Shown: positions 16,839 through 24,954 of the stretch, in pieces | Numbering within the stretch: the first letter of the stretch is position 1 | How the letters are laid out: the number at the start of each line of letters is the position of its first letter | NCBI GenBank assembly: GCA_903933715.1 | Contig: CAIZLD010000001.1 | Location: 20,125-84,124, forward strand | Reading direction: 5' to 3' | DNA: 64,000 nt | DNA from: an uncultured Spartobacteria bacterium | Lineage (GTDB): Bacteria; Verrucomicrobiota; Verrucomicrobiia; Chthoniobacterales; Chthoniobacteraceae | Translations under genes and position numbers: made by a program | The notes under the pieces: model-generated | Database searches by the model: none | Seen by the model: only the letters and a program-made list of their open reading frames with translations | Told to the model about the DNA's origin: nothing

Positions 16839-18589
16839 ACCAGCATCTGATCAAGTGCCACTCGGAACGCGCTGAAATTCACCGGCTTCACGAAATGTTT
16901 CTCAAACCCGGCGAGACGGCTGGCGCGGAAATCTTCTTCGGTTCCGAAACCGCTCATGGCGATCCCGGGCAGCCCGTAAAGCTCTTTAAGCCGTTTCATA
17001 ATCTCCATGCCGCTGCCATCGGGCAACCCGAGATCGCTCACCAAGCCATCGAATTTATGCTCCGCCGCCGCTTTGATCGCCCCCTGGACCGACATTGCCG
17101 TCACTACCGAATAGCCCCATTTTTCCAGCAATCTGCGAAAGATTTGCAGCGTATCGGCGTGGTCGTCCACTAAAAGAAGAAGCGGGCTTTGTTTGGCCTC
17201 TGGCATGGCAGATGGAGCCGAATTGAAAACCGTACCGCTGAGCGGCAATTCCACCATAAAAACGGCCCCTTTGTTTTTGCCTTCGCTGGTCGCGGTTAAT
17301 TGCCCGCCATGCAATTCCACCAGATTCTTAGCCAGGCTGAGCCCCAGCCCGAGACCCCCAAAAAGCCGCTTCCGGGTCCGTTCCCCCTGCTCAAACGGGC
17401 GAAACAAGCGGGCCAGTGTCTCCGGCTCGATCCCAACCCCGGTATCGGAAATCTGAATCCGGATCCGGTCGCCCAAGTTCAATGTGCACACGCGCAGCCT
17501 CCCCCCTTCGGGCGTAAATTTGATCGCGTTTTTTAATAAGCTCCAGAATACCTGCTGCAAGCGCCCGGAATCCCCACAGACAATCGCATTTGCAGCCTCC
17601 AGAGTTTGCGTCAATTCCAGGCGCCGGAGTTCAATCTCGGAGCGGCATAGATCCAAAGCCCCTTTGAGGCAATTGTGGACATTCACGGTTTCACGGGTGA
17701 TTTCGACCGTGCCCCGGATCATCCGGGTCAAATCCAGGAGATCGTCGATCAATCGCGATTCCATCTCCAGGTTGCGCCGGATCACCTCCAGGTCTCTCCG
17801 GGCCTCGGGCGGGACTTCTCCCCCGCTCAAAGCCGCGATTGCGGCCAGCGCGGGCGTCAGCGGGGTGCGCAGTTCATGGCTGATCACAGCGATGAACTCG
17901 TCTTTGGCGTGATTGGCAGCTTCGGCCGATTCCTTGGCGTTTTTGAGATCGATTTCGATGCGCTTGTGTTCGGTAATATCCCGGAAAACCCCGAGAATAC
18001 ATGGGCGGCGATCCAATTCCAATCCGGTCCCATTAATATCGGCGTAAAAAACCGTGCCATTCTTGCGTTGAACGGCGATATCAGTCAGGAGATTAGCGCC
18101 TCCACCCATCTCCTTAAAAACCGCTCTCACCCGGGGCAGCACCTCGGCGGGATGGAGATCGGAAATTTTGAGATTTCGGATTTCCTCCCTGCTGTAGCCG
18201 AGCATTTTAGAAAAAGCTTCATTGGCTATAGATAGCTGACTCGTTTCCAAATCGACCACAGCGATTCCGTCGGTAATTTCCTCAAAGAGCGTTCGGAACT
18301 TGCGTTCGCTCAGTTGCCAGGAATGGCTCGCGTTCCAGAGTTTCGAAGTCAACCGGGCGATCAACAAATAAAGCATCATCGCCGTCACGAAGACAAAGAC
18401 GAAACCTTTCAGGATCGACCACTCCAACAGCATTTTCGAATCCGGAACCAGTGCGGAAAGAAGCCGATCGGAGAAAAAGATCCAGCCAGCCGCAACCAAA
18501 ACATACGCAAATACAATGCCGCGGATTTTACGGAGCATCTGGGAATATCCAGTCTCTTTGAATTTTTTTGGCTGTTTGTTTGCCGTCAT
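16820..18589 (-). CDS. Membrane hybrid sensor histidine kinase (TM-PAS-HisKA-HATPase-REC)
   Basis: This is a 589-residue protein. Two membrane helices (about residues 24-45 and 58-80) leave only a short outside loop, so sensing is probably inside or within the membrane. A PAS domain spans about 95-210. The dimerisation/phosphoacceptor site is H238 in ISHELRTPLTP. The HATPase domain has LKNAIKFTPEGG, DTGVGIEPE and GGLGLGLSLAKNLVELHGG. A C-terminal receiver has LLLVDDH and phosphoacceptor D519 in SDLGLPDG. No output domain or partner regulator gene is adjacent. Layout and C-terminal sequence closely resemble the kinase at 50216-52207, so the two are probably paralogues. The stimulus is unknown. 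Confidence 0.93.
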   Translation of the reverse strand: MTANKQPKKFKETGYSQMLRKIRGIVFAYVLVAAGWIFFSDRLLSALVPDSKMLLEWSILKGFVFVFVTAMMLYLLIARLTSKLWNASHSWQLSERKFRTLFEEITDGIAVVDLETSQLSIANEAFSKMLGYSREEIRNLKISDLHPAEVLPRVRAVFKEMGGGANLLTDIAVQRKNGTVFYADINGTGLELDRRPCILGVFRDITEHKRIEIDLKNAKESAEAANHAKDEFIAVISHELRTPLTPALAAIAALSGGEVPPEARRDLEVIRRNLEMESRLIDDLLDLTRMIRGTVEITRETVNVHNCLKGALDLCRSEIELRRLELTQTLEAANAIVCGDSGRLQQVFWSLLKNAIKFTPEGGRLRVCTLNLGDRIRIQISDTGVGIEPETLARLFRPFEQGERTRKRLFGGLGLGLSLAKNLVELHGGQLTATSEGKNKGAVFMVELPLSGTVFNSAPSAMPEAKQSPLLLLVDDHADTLQIFRRLLEKWGYSVVTAMSVQGAIKAAAEHKFDGLVSDLGLPDGSGMEIMKRLKELYGLPGIAMSGFGTEEDFRASRLAGFEKHFVKPVNFSAFRVALDQMLVQSSSA

Positions 18590-18958
18590 GATTCAGGGGT
18601 TTTCACAACGAGCGTTTGCACCGCCGTCTGCATGCCTGAAAGCTGACCGGTTTTGGTGAAGATGTTTTTGCAAACCGGTTTCGAGGCTGGCGCAAATATT
18701 TTTTATAGGTTCCATAGCGGCTCAAAGCGATTTCCGCAGTCCACCAAACATCCCGGTGTATGATATCACACCCGCTGTCACCCGTCAAACTTTGGTCATA
18801 AATCAGCAGAACAGGGCTGGCGCAAATCAATTCCTGTTCCAGCAATTTATTTTGCACCAATTTTCGTTTTACAGCAGCAACCTGAAAGCAGCGCCCCGGC
18901 GCGTCAGAACGGGACCGCTCTTTACCGTGCGATCCCGTTCTTTTGTGGGGGGAGGGCT
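18590..18958. other. Gene-free stretch with a 13-bp direct repeat
   Basis: No convincing coding sequence is seen on either strand. The 13-mer GGCTGGCGCAAAT occurs at 18685-18697 and 18815-18827, in the same orientation. A hairpin at 18906-18941 ends the region. The stretch lies upstream of the minus-strand kinase and should hold its promoter. Confidence 0.5.
18906..18944 (+). terminator. Possible terminator-like hairpin with T-tract
   Basis: A 9-bp perfect stem (AGAACGGGA with TCCCGTTCT) is followed by TTTT on the plus strand. No plus-strand gene precedes it, so it may end an unrecognised small transcript or be fortuitous. The 18-base loop is long for a terminator. Confidence 0.35.
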
Positions 18959-19525
18959 CTATCTGTGGCTCCGGCTTCGCCCTGCCACCGGGCGGCTCGT
19001 GCGCGGCGCTGGATGACAGTAGGAACCGTTGCGATTGTAGGAGTAATTCACAAGGTAATCATCCGGTCCAACCGCCTCGGCGGGAATCGGTTCAGCGGTG
19101 TTGGTCGGATCCAGAATCCACCAGCGCCCATCCTTCTTCCACATCAACCAGGCGTGGCTGATCTTGGAGGTCAACCTTGCTTTTCCAATCACATAAAGCA
19201 CATCCTTATCGTTCATACAACTCGCCAGCCACAGCGACTTGGCCTTGCAATCGCCCGAACGCTTGGCGGCGGTCACTTCAGGCATGGCGGCCAGGTATGG
19301 GGAGTCAAAGGAGTATTTGAAGGCAAATCCCTGCCGCATCAAAGCCTCGACACGCTCCATGCTCGGTGAGCCGCCATCGAGCCGGTGCAAAACGGCATCC
19401 ACGGGACGACAATACGGATCATAGGGAGTCGGGCCGGGCCGGCTATTGCTAAGATCAGGCCGGGCGCCGGCAAATGTGGCACTGACCAGGAGGACAACAG
19501 ATGTAAACAGATGTGTAAGTCGCAT
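18959..19525 (-). CDS. Secreted transglutaminase-like (papain-like) protein
   Basis: The protein has 188 residues. A signal peptide (MRLTHLFTSVVLLVSATFAGA) supports the start at 19525; the longer in-frame version lacks one. A compact transglutaminase-like core is visible: C93 in RSGDCKAKSLWLASC, H124 in ISHAWLMWKKDG and D139 in WWILDPTN, in the right order and spacing for a Cys-His-Asp triad. The C-terminal tail (APRTSRPVAGRSRSHR) is basic and low-complexity. It is divergent from the alkaline-phosphatase-like gene. It might be a protease, deamidase or cross-linker; the family does not settle this. Confidence 0.75.
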   Translation of the reverse strand: MRLTHLFTSVVLLVSATFAGARPDLSNSRPGPTPYDPYCRPVDAVLHRLDGGSPSMERVEALMRQGFAFKYSFDSPYLAAMPEVTAAKRSGDCKAKSLWLASCMNDKDVLYVIGKARLTSKISHAWLMWKKDGRWWILDPTNTAEPIPAEAVGPDDYLVNYSYNRNGSYCHPAPRTSRPVAGRSRSHR

Positions 19526-19711
19526 CGTAAGTGCGACAACAGTTGTATTGAACCTTGCATCAGTCAACCCCCTACCCCTAAATAATGGAGATTTTTTTCG
19601 GAAGCGGTTGACGCCGTCGCAACCCCTCCCCAAGCTCTGCGCATTGATTGGAATTCCTGCTTTTCTCGTTTCTCAATGCCGGGATTCCTGCTTTTCTTGA
19701 GGGCACGCCAA

Positions 19712-21007
19712 ATGAAACTTCGGAATCAACTTCTCGCTCTGGTCTGCTTACTGGTCTTTATCGGGTTTGGGTTTGTGTTTTTCCACAACTGGGTGGAACA
19801 GAAGCCGTTCGGGATCATCCTTTTTGTCACCGACGGACTCTCCACCAACACCCTCGCGGCCACGCGGCTTTATCAAAACGGCGCCAACGAACGCCTGGCC
19901 GTGGAATCGTTCCCCCACCTGGCCCTGCTGCGCAATGCTTCCAATGATTATGCCGTGCCGGATGCTGCCGCTGCCGCCACCTCGATTGCTACGGGGATCA
20001 AAGGCAACAACCGGGCTCTGGCCATGGAGCCGGGCGGCAAACCGATCGTTTCGATTCTGGCCCTGGCCCACGATGCGGGCCGCGGGACCGGCCTCATCAG
20101 CACCGGCGACCTCACTGATCCCACCCCTGCCGCCTTTTACGCCCACGCCACGGACGCAAAAGACCGGCAAGCCATCGCCGAACAGTTGATCGGGAGCGAT
20201 TTTGTTGACATCACCCTGGGCGGCGGCCTCTCCAATTTCACCCCCGAAAGCAAAGGCGGCCTCCGTAAAGATGGACGGGATTTGTGGCTGGAACTGCGTG
20301 GCAAGGGACATTCGCTGACACGCACAAAAGCCGAACTGGAAAGCACGCCCGCTTTCCTGACGACCCCTTTGACCGGTATCTTTGCCGACACCGACCTCGC
20401 CTTCTCATCCCAGATGGAGAGCGGCAGCCAGCAGCCATCGCTTTCCGACATGGTGCGGCGATCCATCCAGTTCCTCCAAAACAACCGGCGCGGCTACTTG
20501 CTGGTCATTGATGCGGCACTGGTTTCGCGGGCTGCCGAGCAAAACAAGGGGGAACGGGTCTTGAGCGAAACCGCCGATTTCGACCGCGCAGTGGCGACCG
20601 CCCTGCAGTATGCGGGCGAAAAAGCGCTGATCCTCTGCATTGGCAAAAGCGACTTGGGCGGCTTGAGCCTCAACGGGCATCCGCTCCGGGACGACCACGG
20701 CGTGGCCTTGCTGGGCACCAATGCGGCCGGTTATCCGGCCCTCACCTGGAGCACTGGCCCCAACGGTCCTCGCAAAAACGACCCTTCTGCGCAATCTCAG
20801 CTATCGGCCAACCCCACCGCCTCCCCCTCACCCGCAGCAACACCTGCCGCCGCCGCCGAATCAGCTGAACCGGCCGCTTTTGGAACCGCTCAAGCGATCC
20901 CCACCGCCCGCGACATGATCGGAGTCGCCACCGGCCCGGGATCGGAAGGACTCAACGGCTTTATCGACAACACCGAGATTTTCAAAATCATTCAAAAAGG
21001 GTTATAG
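19712..21007 (+). CDS. Membrane-anchored alkaline phosphatase homologue lacking catalytic residues
   Basis: The protein has 431 residues. It starts with an uncleaved-looking anchor (about residues 6-26), followed by an alkaline-phosphatase fold. The first metal Asp is kept (D41 in FVTDGLST). The phosphorylated Ser of the DSAAAAT motif is replaced by Ala (D84-A85-AAAATSIATG). The usual EGxxID metal helix reads VIDAALVSRAAEQN, and the later DHETGG motif reads GKSDLGGLS. These changes predict loss of phosphomonoesterase activity. A Pro/Ala/Ser-rich linker (about 350-385) precedes the C-terminal segment. The frame is open and long, so it is not a simple pseudogene. It may be a structural or binding protein. 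Confidence 0.85.
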   Translation: MKLRNQLLALVCLLVFIGFGFVFFHNWVEQKPFGIILFVTDGLSTNTLAATRLYQNGANERLAVESFPHLALLRNASNDYAVPDAAAAATSIATGIKGNNRALAMEPGGKPIVSILALAHDAGRGTGLISTGDLTDPTPAAFYAHATDAKDRQAIAEQLIGSDFVDITLGGGLSNFTPESKGGLRKDGRDLWLELRGKGHSLTRTKAELESTPAFLTTPLTGIFADTDLAFSSQMESGSQQPSLSDMVRRSIQFLQNNRRGYLLVIDAALVSRAAEQNKGERVLSETADFDRAVATALQYAGEKALILCIGKSDLGGLSLNGHPLRDDHGVALLGTNAAGYPALTWSTGPNGPRKNDPSAQSQLSANPTASPSPAATPAAAAESAEPAAFGTAQAIPTARDMIGVATGPGSEGLNGFIDNTEIFKIIQKGL

Positions 21008-21033
21008 CAATTCAAACCGTCTGTTGATCACGC

Positions 21034-21066
21034 AAAAAAAGCCGCCCTCAATGAGAGCGGCTTTTT
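21034..21066. terminator. Bidirectional terminator
   Basis: Stem GCCGC/GCGGC at 21041-21045 and 21057-21061, extended by A:T pairs on the outside and CTC/GAG inside, with an A-run before and a T-run after. It lies between the alkaline-phosphatase-like gene and the convergent ribbon-helix-helix gene and can serve both. Confidence 0.8.
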
Positions 21067-21085
21067 CTTAAACCCGAAAAGAGAA

Positions 21086-21277
21086 TTAGCTGTTTTTATC
21101 TTGCTTGCCGCGCGCAGCGCCAGCTTCTTCCAAAGCACCATCGTCCAAGCTGGCGACGTCTTTGTCGATCAGAGTGATTAGATAGTTGCTCAGAGAGCGG
21201 CGGTCGCGCTTGGCTCGAGTCTTTGCTTTCTCAAGCAAATCTTCGGGACAACGGAATGCGGTGTATTTGCTGCTCAT
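21086..21277 (-). CDS. Small ribbon-helix-helix-like protein
   Basis: The 63-residue product starts MSSKYTAFRCPEDLLEKAKTR, a beta strand followed by a helix, then RRSLSNYLITLIDKDV, the second helix. This is the pattern of Arc/MetJ-type ribbon-helix-helix DNA-binding proteins. The C-terminus is acidic and short. No toxin gene is adjacent, so it is more likely a small regulator than an antitoxin, though an orphan antitoxin is possible. A well-formed terminator follows it. Targets are unknown. Confidence 0.72.
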   Translation of the reverse strand: MSSKYTAFRCPEDLLEKAKTRAKRDRRSLSNYLITLIDKDVASLDDGALEEAGAARGKQDKNS

Positions 21278-21382
21278 TGGAGATCTGAGTTAAATATTGG
21301 TTTTTTGTGAACGACCAGTTTACAGCATAACACCCCCCGGAAGTAAAGCGTTTTGTTTAACCGCCGTTCCATCCATCCTTTT

Positions 21383-21548
21383 AGAGCGTTTTAAATTGAA
21401 GTGTTTACAATGATGCGAGAGCGCCGCGGGTTGATGCACGGGCTCTTCAAGCGAAGTGGCTGTATTTCCAATACTGCCCGAGCTTGAAAGACCGCGCAGC
21501 GGCCCGCGCCGCCGAGCAGCGTGTAAACAATAAAATTTAAACCGCTCT
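21383..21548. repeat. MITE-like element with 27-bp terminal inverted repeats
   Basis: Arms 21383-21409 and 21522-21548 match at 23 of 27 positions as inverted repeats, sharing AGAGCG, TTTAAATT and TGTTTACA blocks. The 112-base core is GC-rich and has further pairing potential (CTTCAAGC at 21445-21452 with GCTTGAAAG at 21482-21490). No coding frame is seen. It lies 16 bases beyond the tgt stop codon. It could be a miniature transposable element or a structured RNA. Confidence 0.65.
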
Positions 21549-21564
21549 AGCTTATCGATGGCAG

Positions 21565-22701
21565 CTACGGCTCCTGCGCATTCCAGGGGATGTAATTAGC
21601 GACAAATTCCCGCCGGAAACGATCAAACGTTCCGGCCTCGATTTCCGCCCGCGCCCGCGCCATCAGCGTGAGGTAAAAATGAAGATTATGGAGCGAGATG
21701 AGCCGCAACCCGAGGATTTCCTCCGACTTGACGAGGTGCCGCAAATAGCCGCGCGAAAATTCCCGGCACGCCGGACAGGTGCATCCTTCTTCAATCGGCC
21801 CCTTGTCCAGGATATACGGGTTGTTCTTTAAATTGATCGTCCCCCGGGCGGTGAACGCGGTGCCGTTGCGGGCGATCCGGGTCGGCAAAACGCAGTCAAA
21901 CATATCGACTCCGAGCGCTATCATGTTGAGCATCTGCGGCGGCGTCCCAAGCCCCATCGCATACCGGGCCTTGTTGACCGGCAAAAACGGTTCGGCGTTT
22001 TGAACGGCCGCCATCATTTCCGTCTCCGGTTCCCCCACGCTCACCCCGCCAATCGCGTAGCCGTCGAAATTCATTTCCACGAGCGCTTCGGCGCTCGCCC
22101 GGCGCAACTCGGCAAAGGTCGCCCCCTGGACGATCCCAAACACCGCCCCGCGCTGCTCCCCTGCGGCGTCCCTGGCTTGCGCCCATTGACGGCATCGTTG
22201 AGCCCAGCGCAAAGTGAGTTCCAGGCTCCTGGCCGCGTAATCGTATTCGCACGGGTAAGGGGGGCATTCGTCAAACGCCATCGCGATATCCGAACCCAGC
22301 GTCGCCTGGATATCCATCGAGGTTTCCGGGCCGATGAAGCACGGCGCACCGTCCAGGTGACTCTGGAAATGAACCCCCTCCTCGGTGATCTTGCGCAGTT
22401 TCGCCAGTGAAAACACCTGGAACCCGCCACTGTCAGTCAGGATTGGCCGATCCCAGTTCATAAACCGGTGAAGCCCCTCGAAATGGCGCATTACATGCAA
22501 GCCGGGCCGGATAAACAGATGGTAGGTATTGCCGAGAATGATTTGCGCATCGAGTTCCTTTAGCTCCCGGGGACTGACCGCCTTCACCGTCCCTTGCGTC
22601 CCCACGGGCATGAAAATCGGCGTCTCGATGACTCCGTGGCGGGTGGTCAGACGGCCCCGGCGGGCCTTGGAAACGGGATCAGTGGCTAGAAGTTCAAACA
22701 C
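21565..22701 (-). CDS. tgt: Queuine tRNA-ribosyltransferase
   Basis: This 378-residue enzyme exchanges guanine-34 of tRNAs for Asn, Asp, His and Tyr with the queuosine precursor. The GTG start at 22701 is chosen because VFELLATDPVSKARRGRL aligns with the normal Tgt N-terminus; the longer ATG frame from 22770 adds an unrelated 23 residues. Visible motifs are TDSGGFQVFSL with the catalytic Asp, GIVQGATF, GGVSVGEP, MFDCVLPTR with the nucleophile Asp, and the zinc site CTCPAC with a distant His in SLHN. It is divergent from the BamD-like gene. Confidence 0.95.
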   Translation of the reverse strand: MFELLATDPVSKARRGRLTTRHGVIETPIFMPVGTQGTVKAVSPRELKELDAQIILGNTYHLFIRPGLHVMRHFEGLHRFMNWDRPILTDSGGFQVFSLAKLRKITEEGVHFQSHLDGAPCFIGPETSMDIQATLGSDIAMAFDECPPYPCEYDYAARSLELTLRWAQRCRQWAQARDAAGEQRGAVFGIVQGATFAELRRASAEALVEMNFDGYAIGGVSVGEPETEMMAAVQNAEPFLPVNKARYAMGLGTPPQMLNMIALGVDMFDCVLPTRIARNGTAFTARGTINLKNNPYILDKGPIEEGCTCPACREFSRGYLRHLVKSEEILGLRLISLHNLHFYLTLMARARAEIEAGTFDRFRREFVANYIPWNAQEP

Positions 22702-22813
22702 AACGTGAAAATAGGGGAGGAAGGGGAGCTTGGGAAACAACAAAAAGTTGCCGGGCCAAAAACACCGCATTCCAGATCAGCGATTCCCTGAGCTTCAAAT
22801 TGCACCGCCACCC

Positions 22814-22842
22814 TTGACGCCTTCCGTCTCTTCCACTAGCGT
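22814..22842 (+). promoter_or_regulatory. Possible promoter of the BamD-like gene
   Basis: TTGACG (22814-22819) and TAGCGT (22837-22842) are separated by 17 bases, 10 bases before the ATG at 22853. The layout and -10 resemble the candidate ileS promoter. Confidence 0.3.
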
Positions 22843-22852
22843 CATTCCCGAT

Positions 22853-24031
22853 ATGCGGAAGCTCATTGTTTTATCATCGCTCACCCTGGCTTTGCTGATG
22901 TTTCAGGTTCCGCCAGTCTGCGCTGCGACGGTTTACCGCCCCGGCGAAGGTTTCCACAGCGAAGATGAAGATTCAGGAGTCCTGGAACAATCCGCCAGCG
23001 AACAGCTTCAAAAAGCCCGCGCGCTGGAAGCCGAGGGGAATCTCAAAAAAGCGATCGGCGCTTACCGAGCCCTGATCAAAGGCTTTCCCGGCTCCGGCGC
23101 CTCCCCTCAAGCCCAATTCAAAATCGCGGAACTTTGCGAGCAAATCGGCGAACCCGAACGGGCCTTCAAAGCCTATAGCCAATACATAGCCGATTACCCG
23201 CGCGGCAAAGAATTTGACAGCGTGGTCGAACACCAGTTCGGGATTGCCAAAGCGTTCCTCAACGGCGAACGCCGCAAACTTTTTGGCGTCAAAGCGTTCC
23301 CGTCCATGGAGCGGGCCCAGAAGATGTTCGAGGAGATCGTCAAAACCGCCCCTTACAGTAAATTCGCGCCGCTTGCCCAGTTTAACATCGGCATGGCGCT
23401 CGAAAAACAGACCCGGTATCCGGAAGCGCTCGCCGCTTACCAGCTTACCGTAGACAAATATCCCAACGACGATATCGCTGGCGATGCTCAATACCAGATC
23501 GGCTACGTCCAGATGCACCTGATCGATACCGGCTCCAACGACCGGGCGGCCCGGGTCAAAGCCCGCGACGCATTCGAAGACTTCCTGGTCCGCTATCCGC
23601 AGAGCGAGAAAGTCCAGCAAGCCCAAGCCAACGTCACCAAGCTCTCCGATAGGAATCTCAAAAAAACATTGGAAGTCGCCCGGTTCTACAACAAAACCAA
23701 AAATTACAAGGCGGCCGTCATCTACTACAACCAGATCCTTCAGGATGGCAAGAATACCCCCGAAGGCGAAGAAGCGAGCAAAAGCTTGGAGCAGCTAAAG
23801 CAAAACGTCGATCCCGAGGCACTTCGCGCCGGGCCGGAACTCGCCGAAACCGGCGGCAAAGCCCAGGAACGCCGTAAACTCCAGGCCCAAGTCGATACCG
23901 CTTCGCGCCCCGACTTTGCCGGCCCGCCCGCACCGGCCAGTGCGCCTGAGGAGACCGCTCCCGAAGCGCCCAAGCTGCGCACTCCCGGCAACCTCCCCCC
24001 CCCGCCCGAACCCGCACTGCCCGCCCAATAG
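22853..24031 (+). CDS. BamD/YbgF-like TPR outer-membrane assembly protein
   Basis: The protein has 392 residues. Signal peptide MRKLIVLSSLTLALLMFQVPPVCA supports the start at 22853; upstream residues in the same frame overlap the tgt promoter region. TPR units run from about residue 45 to 310 (SEQLQKARALEAEGNLKKAI, AQFKIAELCEQIGEPERAF, AQFNIGMALEKQTRYPEALAAY, DAQYQIGYVQM), as in BamD (YfiO). There is no canonical lipobox before the single Cys. The C-terminal 60 residues are Pro/Ala-rich and probably disordered. It precedes lptE by 11 bases, so it belongs to an envelope-assembly operon. It could also be a CpoB/YbgF-like periplasmic TPR protein. Confidence 0.78.
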   Translation: MRKLIVLSSLTLALLMFQVPPVCAATVYRPGEGFHSEDEDSGVLEQSASEQLQKARALEAEGNLKKAIGAYRALIKGFPGSGASPQAQFKIAELCEQIGEPERAFKAYSQYIADYPRGKEFDSVVEHQFGIAKAFLNGERRKLFGVKAFPSMERAQKMFEEIVKTAPYSKFAPLAQFNIGMALEKQTRYPEALAAYQLTVDKYPNDDIAGDAQYQIGYVQMHLIDTGSNDRAARVKARDAFEDFLVRYPQSEKVQQAQANVTKLSDRNLKKTLEVARFYNKTKNYKAAVIYYNQILQDGKNTPEGEEASKSLEQLKQNVDPEALRAGPELAETGGKAQERRKLQAQVDTASRPDFAGPPAPASAPEETAPEAPKLRTPGNLPPPPEPALPAQ

Positions 24032-24042
24032 CCCCGCCTGCA

Positions 24043-24558
24043 ATGAAGTCCACGATTTTTGCCCTCGCGCTCGCCATCACCATGCTCTTGAGCGGTTGTG
24101 CGGGATACCATATTGGCGCCACCGTTCCTAAAAAAATGGAATGCGTCCGGACGCTTGCCGTCCCGACTTTCCATAACGATACCCTCGTCCCGCGTCTCGA
24201 ATCGCTGGCCGCCAGCACCGTCGTCCGGGCGTTTCAGCAAGACGGCACATTGCAAATCCGCAGTTGCCAGGACGCCGATGCCATTCTTGAGGGAAGAATC
24301 GAGGGGATTCGCCGCCGGGGGGCACGTTCCGTCCGCAGCGACATCATCAAACAGCAGGAATATCTCCTCACCGTCAACATTTTCTACGTCATCAAGAGCC
24401 GCACGACAGGAGAAGTGATCGACCAGGGGACCATCGTCGGCAACACGAGCTTTTTTGTCTCCGGCAATGATGTCAATCAGGACGAACGGCAAGCCATTCC
24501 GCTCGCCATCGAAAACGCGGCCTCGCGCATCGTCAGCCGCGTCACGACCGGTTGGTAA
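24043..24558 (+). CDS. lptE: LptE-like LPS-assembly lipoprotein
   Basis: This 171-residue lipoprotein has a clear lipobox (LLSGC, C19), so it is outer-membrane or periplasm-facing. The mature part has the LptE-family layout: GYHIGATVPKKMECVRTLAVPTFHNDT near the start, then strand-rich segments with DADAILEGRIEGI, and a C-terminal helix (AIENAASRIVSRV). LptE plugs the LptD barrel in LPS export to the outer leaflet. It lies directly after the BamD-like gene. The family name is from the overall pattern, so somewhat uncertain. A small lipoprotein gene follows 119 bases downstream. Confidence 0.85.
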   Translation: MKSTIFALALAITMLLSGCAGYHIGATVPKKMECVRTLAVPTFHNDTLVPRLESLAASTVVRAFQQDGTLQIRSCQDADAILEGRIEGIRRRGARSVRSDIIKQQEYLLTVNIFYVIKSRTTGEVIDQGTIVGNTSFFVSGNDVNQDERQAIPLAIENAASRIVSRVTTGW

Positions 24559-24677
24559 TCGCCTTTGGAAAGATTCGTTTTTCTGATTTCGGCAAAAAAC
24601 ATTGCAATCGGGCCGTCCTGGGCCTTTCCTTGAGCTGATCTAACCAGCAACCAGCAATGAAAGGAGTTGAAACCAGC

Positions 24678-24791
24678 ATGTTTAAAGCACTCGTACTTCT
24701 CGCAGTCGCAGTGTCTCTTCTGAACCTCGGCGCTTGCGCCGGCAAGAAAGAAGTGACCACGACCCACGTTTCCACCACTCACGCCAAGTAA
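24678..24791 (+). CDS. Small lipoprotein, 37 residues
   Basis: ATG at 24678 opens a 37-codon frame (MFKALVLLAVAVSLLNLGAC, then AGKKEVTTTHVSTTHAK). It has a complete lipoprotein signal with lipobox LGAC and C20, leaving a 18-residue mature tail. An AAAGGAG site at 24660-24666 precedes the start, and a strong terminator follows 15 bases after the stop, so it looks like a real short transcription unit. The size recalls entericidin-like or Lpp-like small lipoproteins, but sequence similarity is not claimed. An alternative in-frame ATG at 24657 would add 7 residues. Confidence 0.72.
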   Translation: MFKALVLLAVAVSLLNLGACAGKKEVTTTHVSTTHAK

Positions 24792-24806
24792 GCGGTAAAA
24801 CACACC

Positions 24807-24838
24807 AAAAGGCCAGACCGCAAGGTCTGGCCTTTTTG
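24807..24838 (+). terminator. Rho-independent terminator after the small lipoprotein gene
   Basis: AAAAGGCCAGACC pairs with GGTCTGGCCTTTTT around a GCAA tetraloop. It is the strongest terminator in the window. Confidence 0.92.
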
Positions 24839-24891
24839 TATTAGGAAAAGGCAAGAGCGCTGTAGTATCTCGGTTTTTTTCGGAAGAAGAG

Positions 24892-24923
24892 AATCCGCAG
24901 ATTGCGCAGATGAACGCAGATTT
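24892..24923. repeat. Dispersed CCGCAGATT intergenic repeat, copy 2
   Basis: AATCCGCAGATTGCGCAGAT then GAACGCAGATTT, matching the family near 8961, 61979 and 63705. Confidence 0.8.
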
Positions 24924-24954
24924 ATGCTGATATAATCGGCCAAATTTTGCTTCT

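Noticed and set aside
18603..18860. 85-codon minus-strand frame
   Set aside because: No domain, no ribosome site and unusual composition; treated as non-coding.
21086..21277. Antitoxin of a toxin-antitoxin pair
   Set aside because: The ribbon-helix-helix protein has no adjacent toxin-sized frame on the same strand; it is kept as a small regulator.
22702..22852. preQ1 or other riboswitch upstream of tgt
   Set aside because: The tgt leader side shows no recognisable riboswitch core, and the 151-base gap fits divergent promoters.
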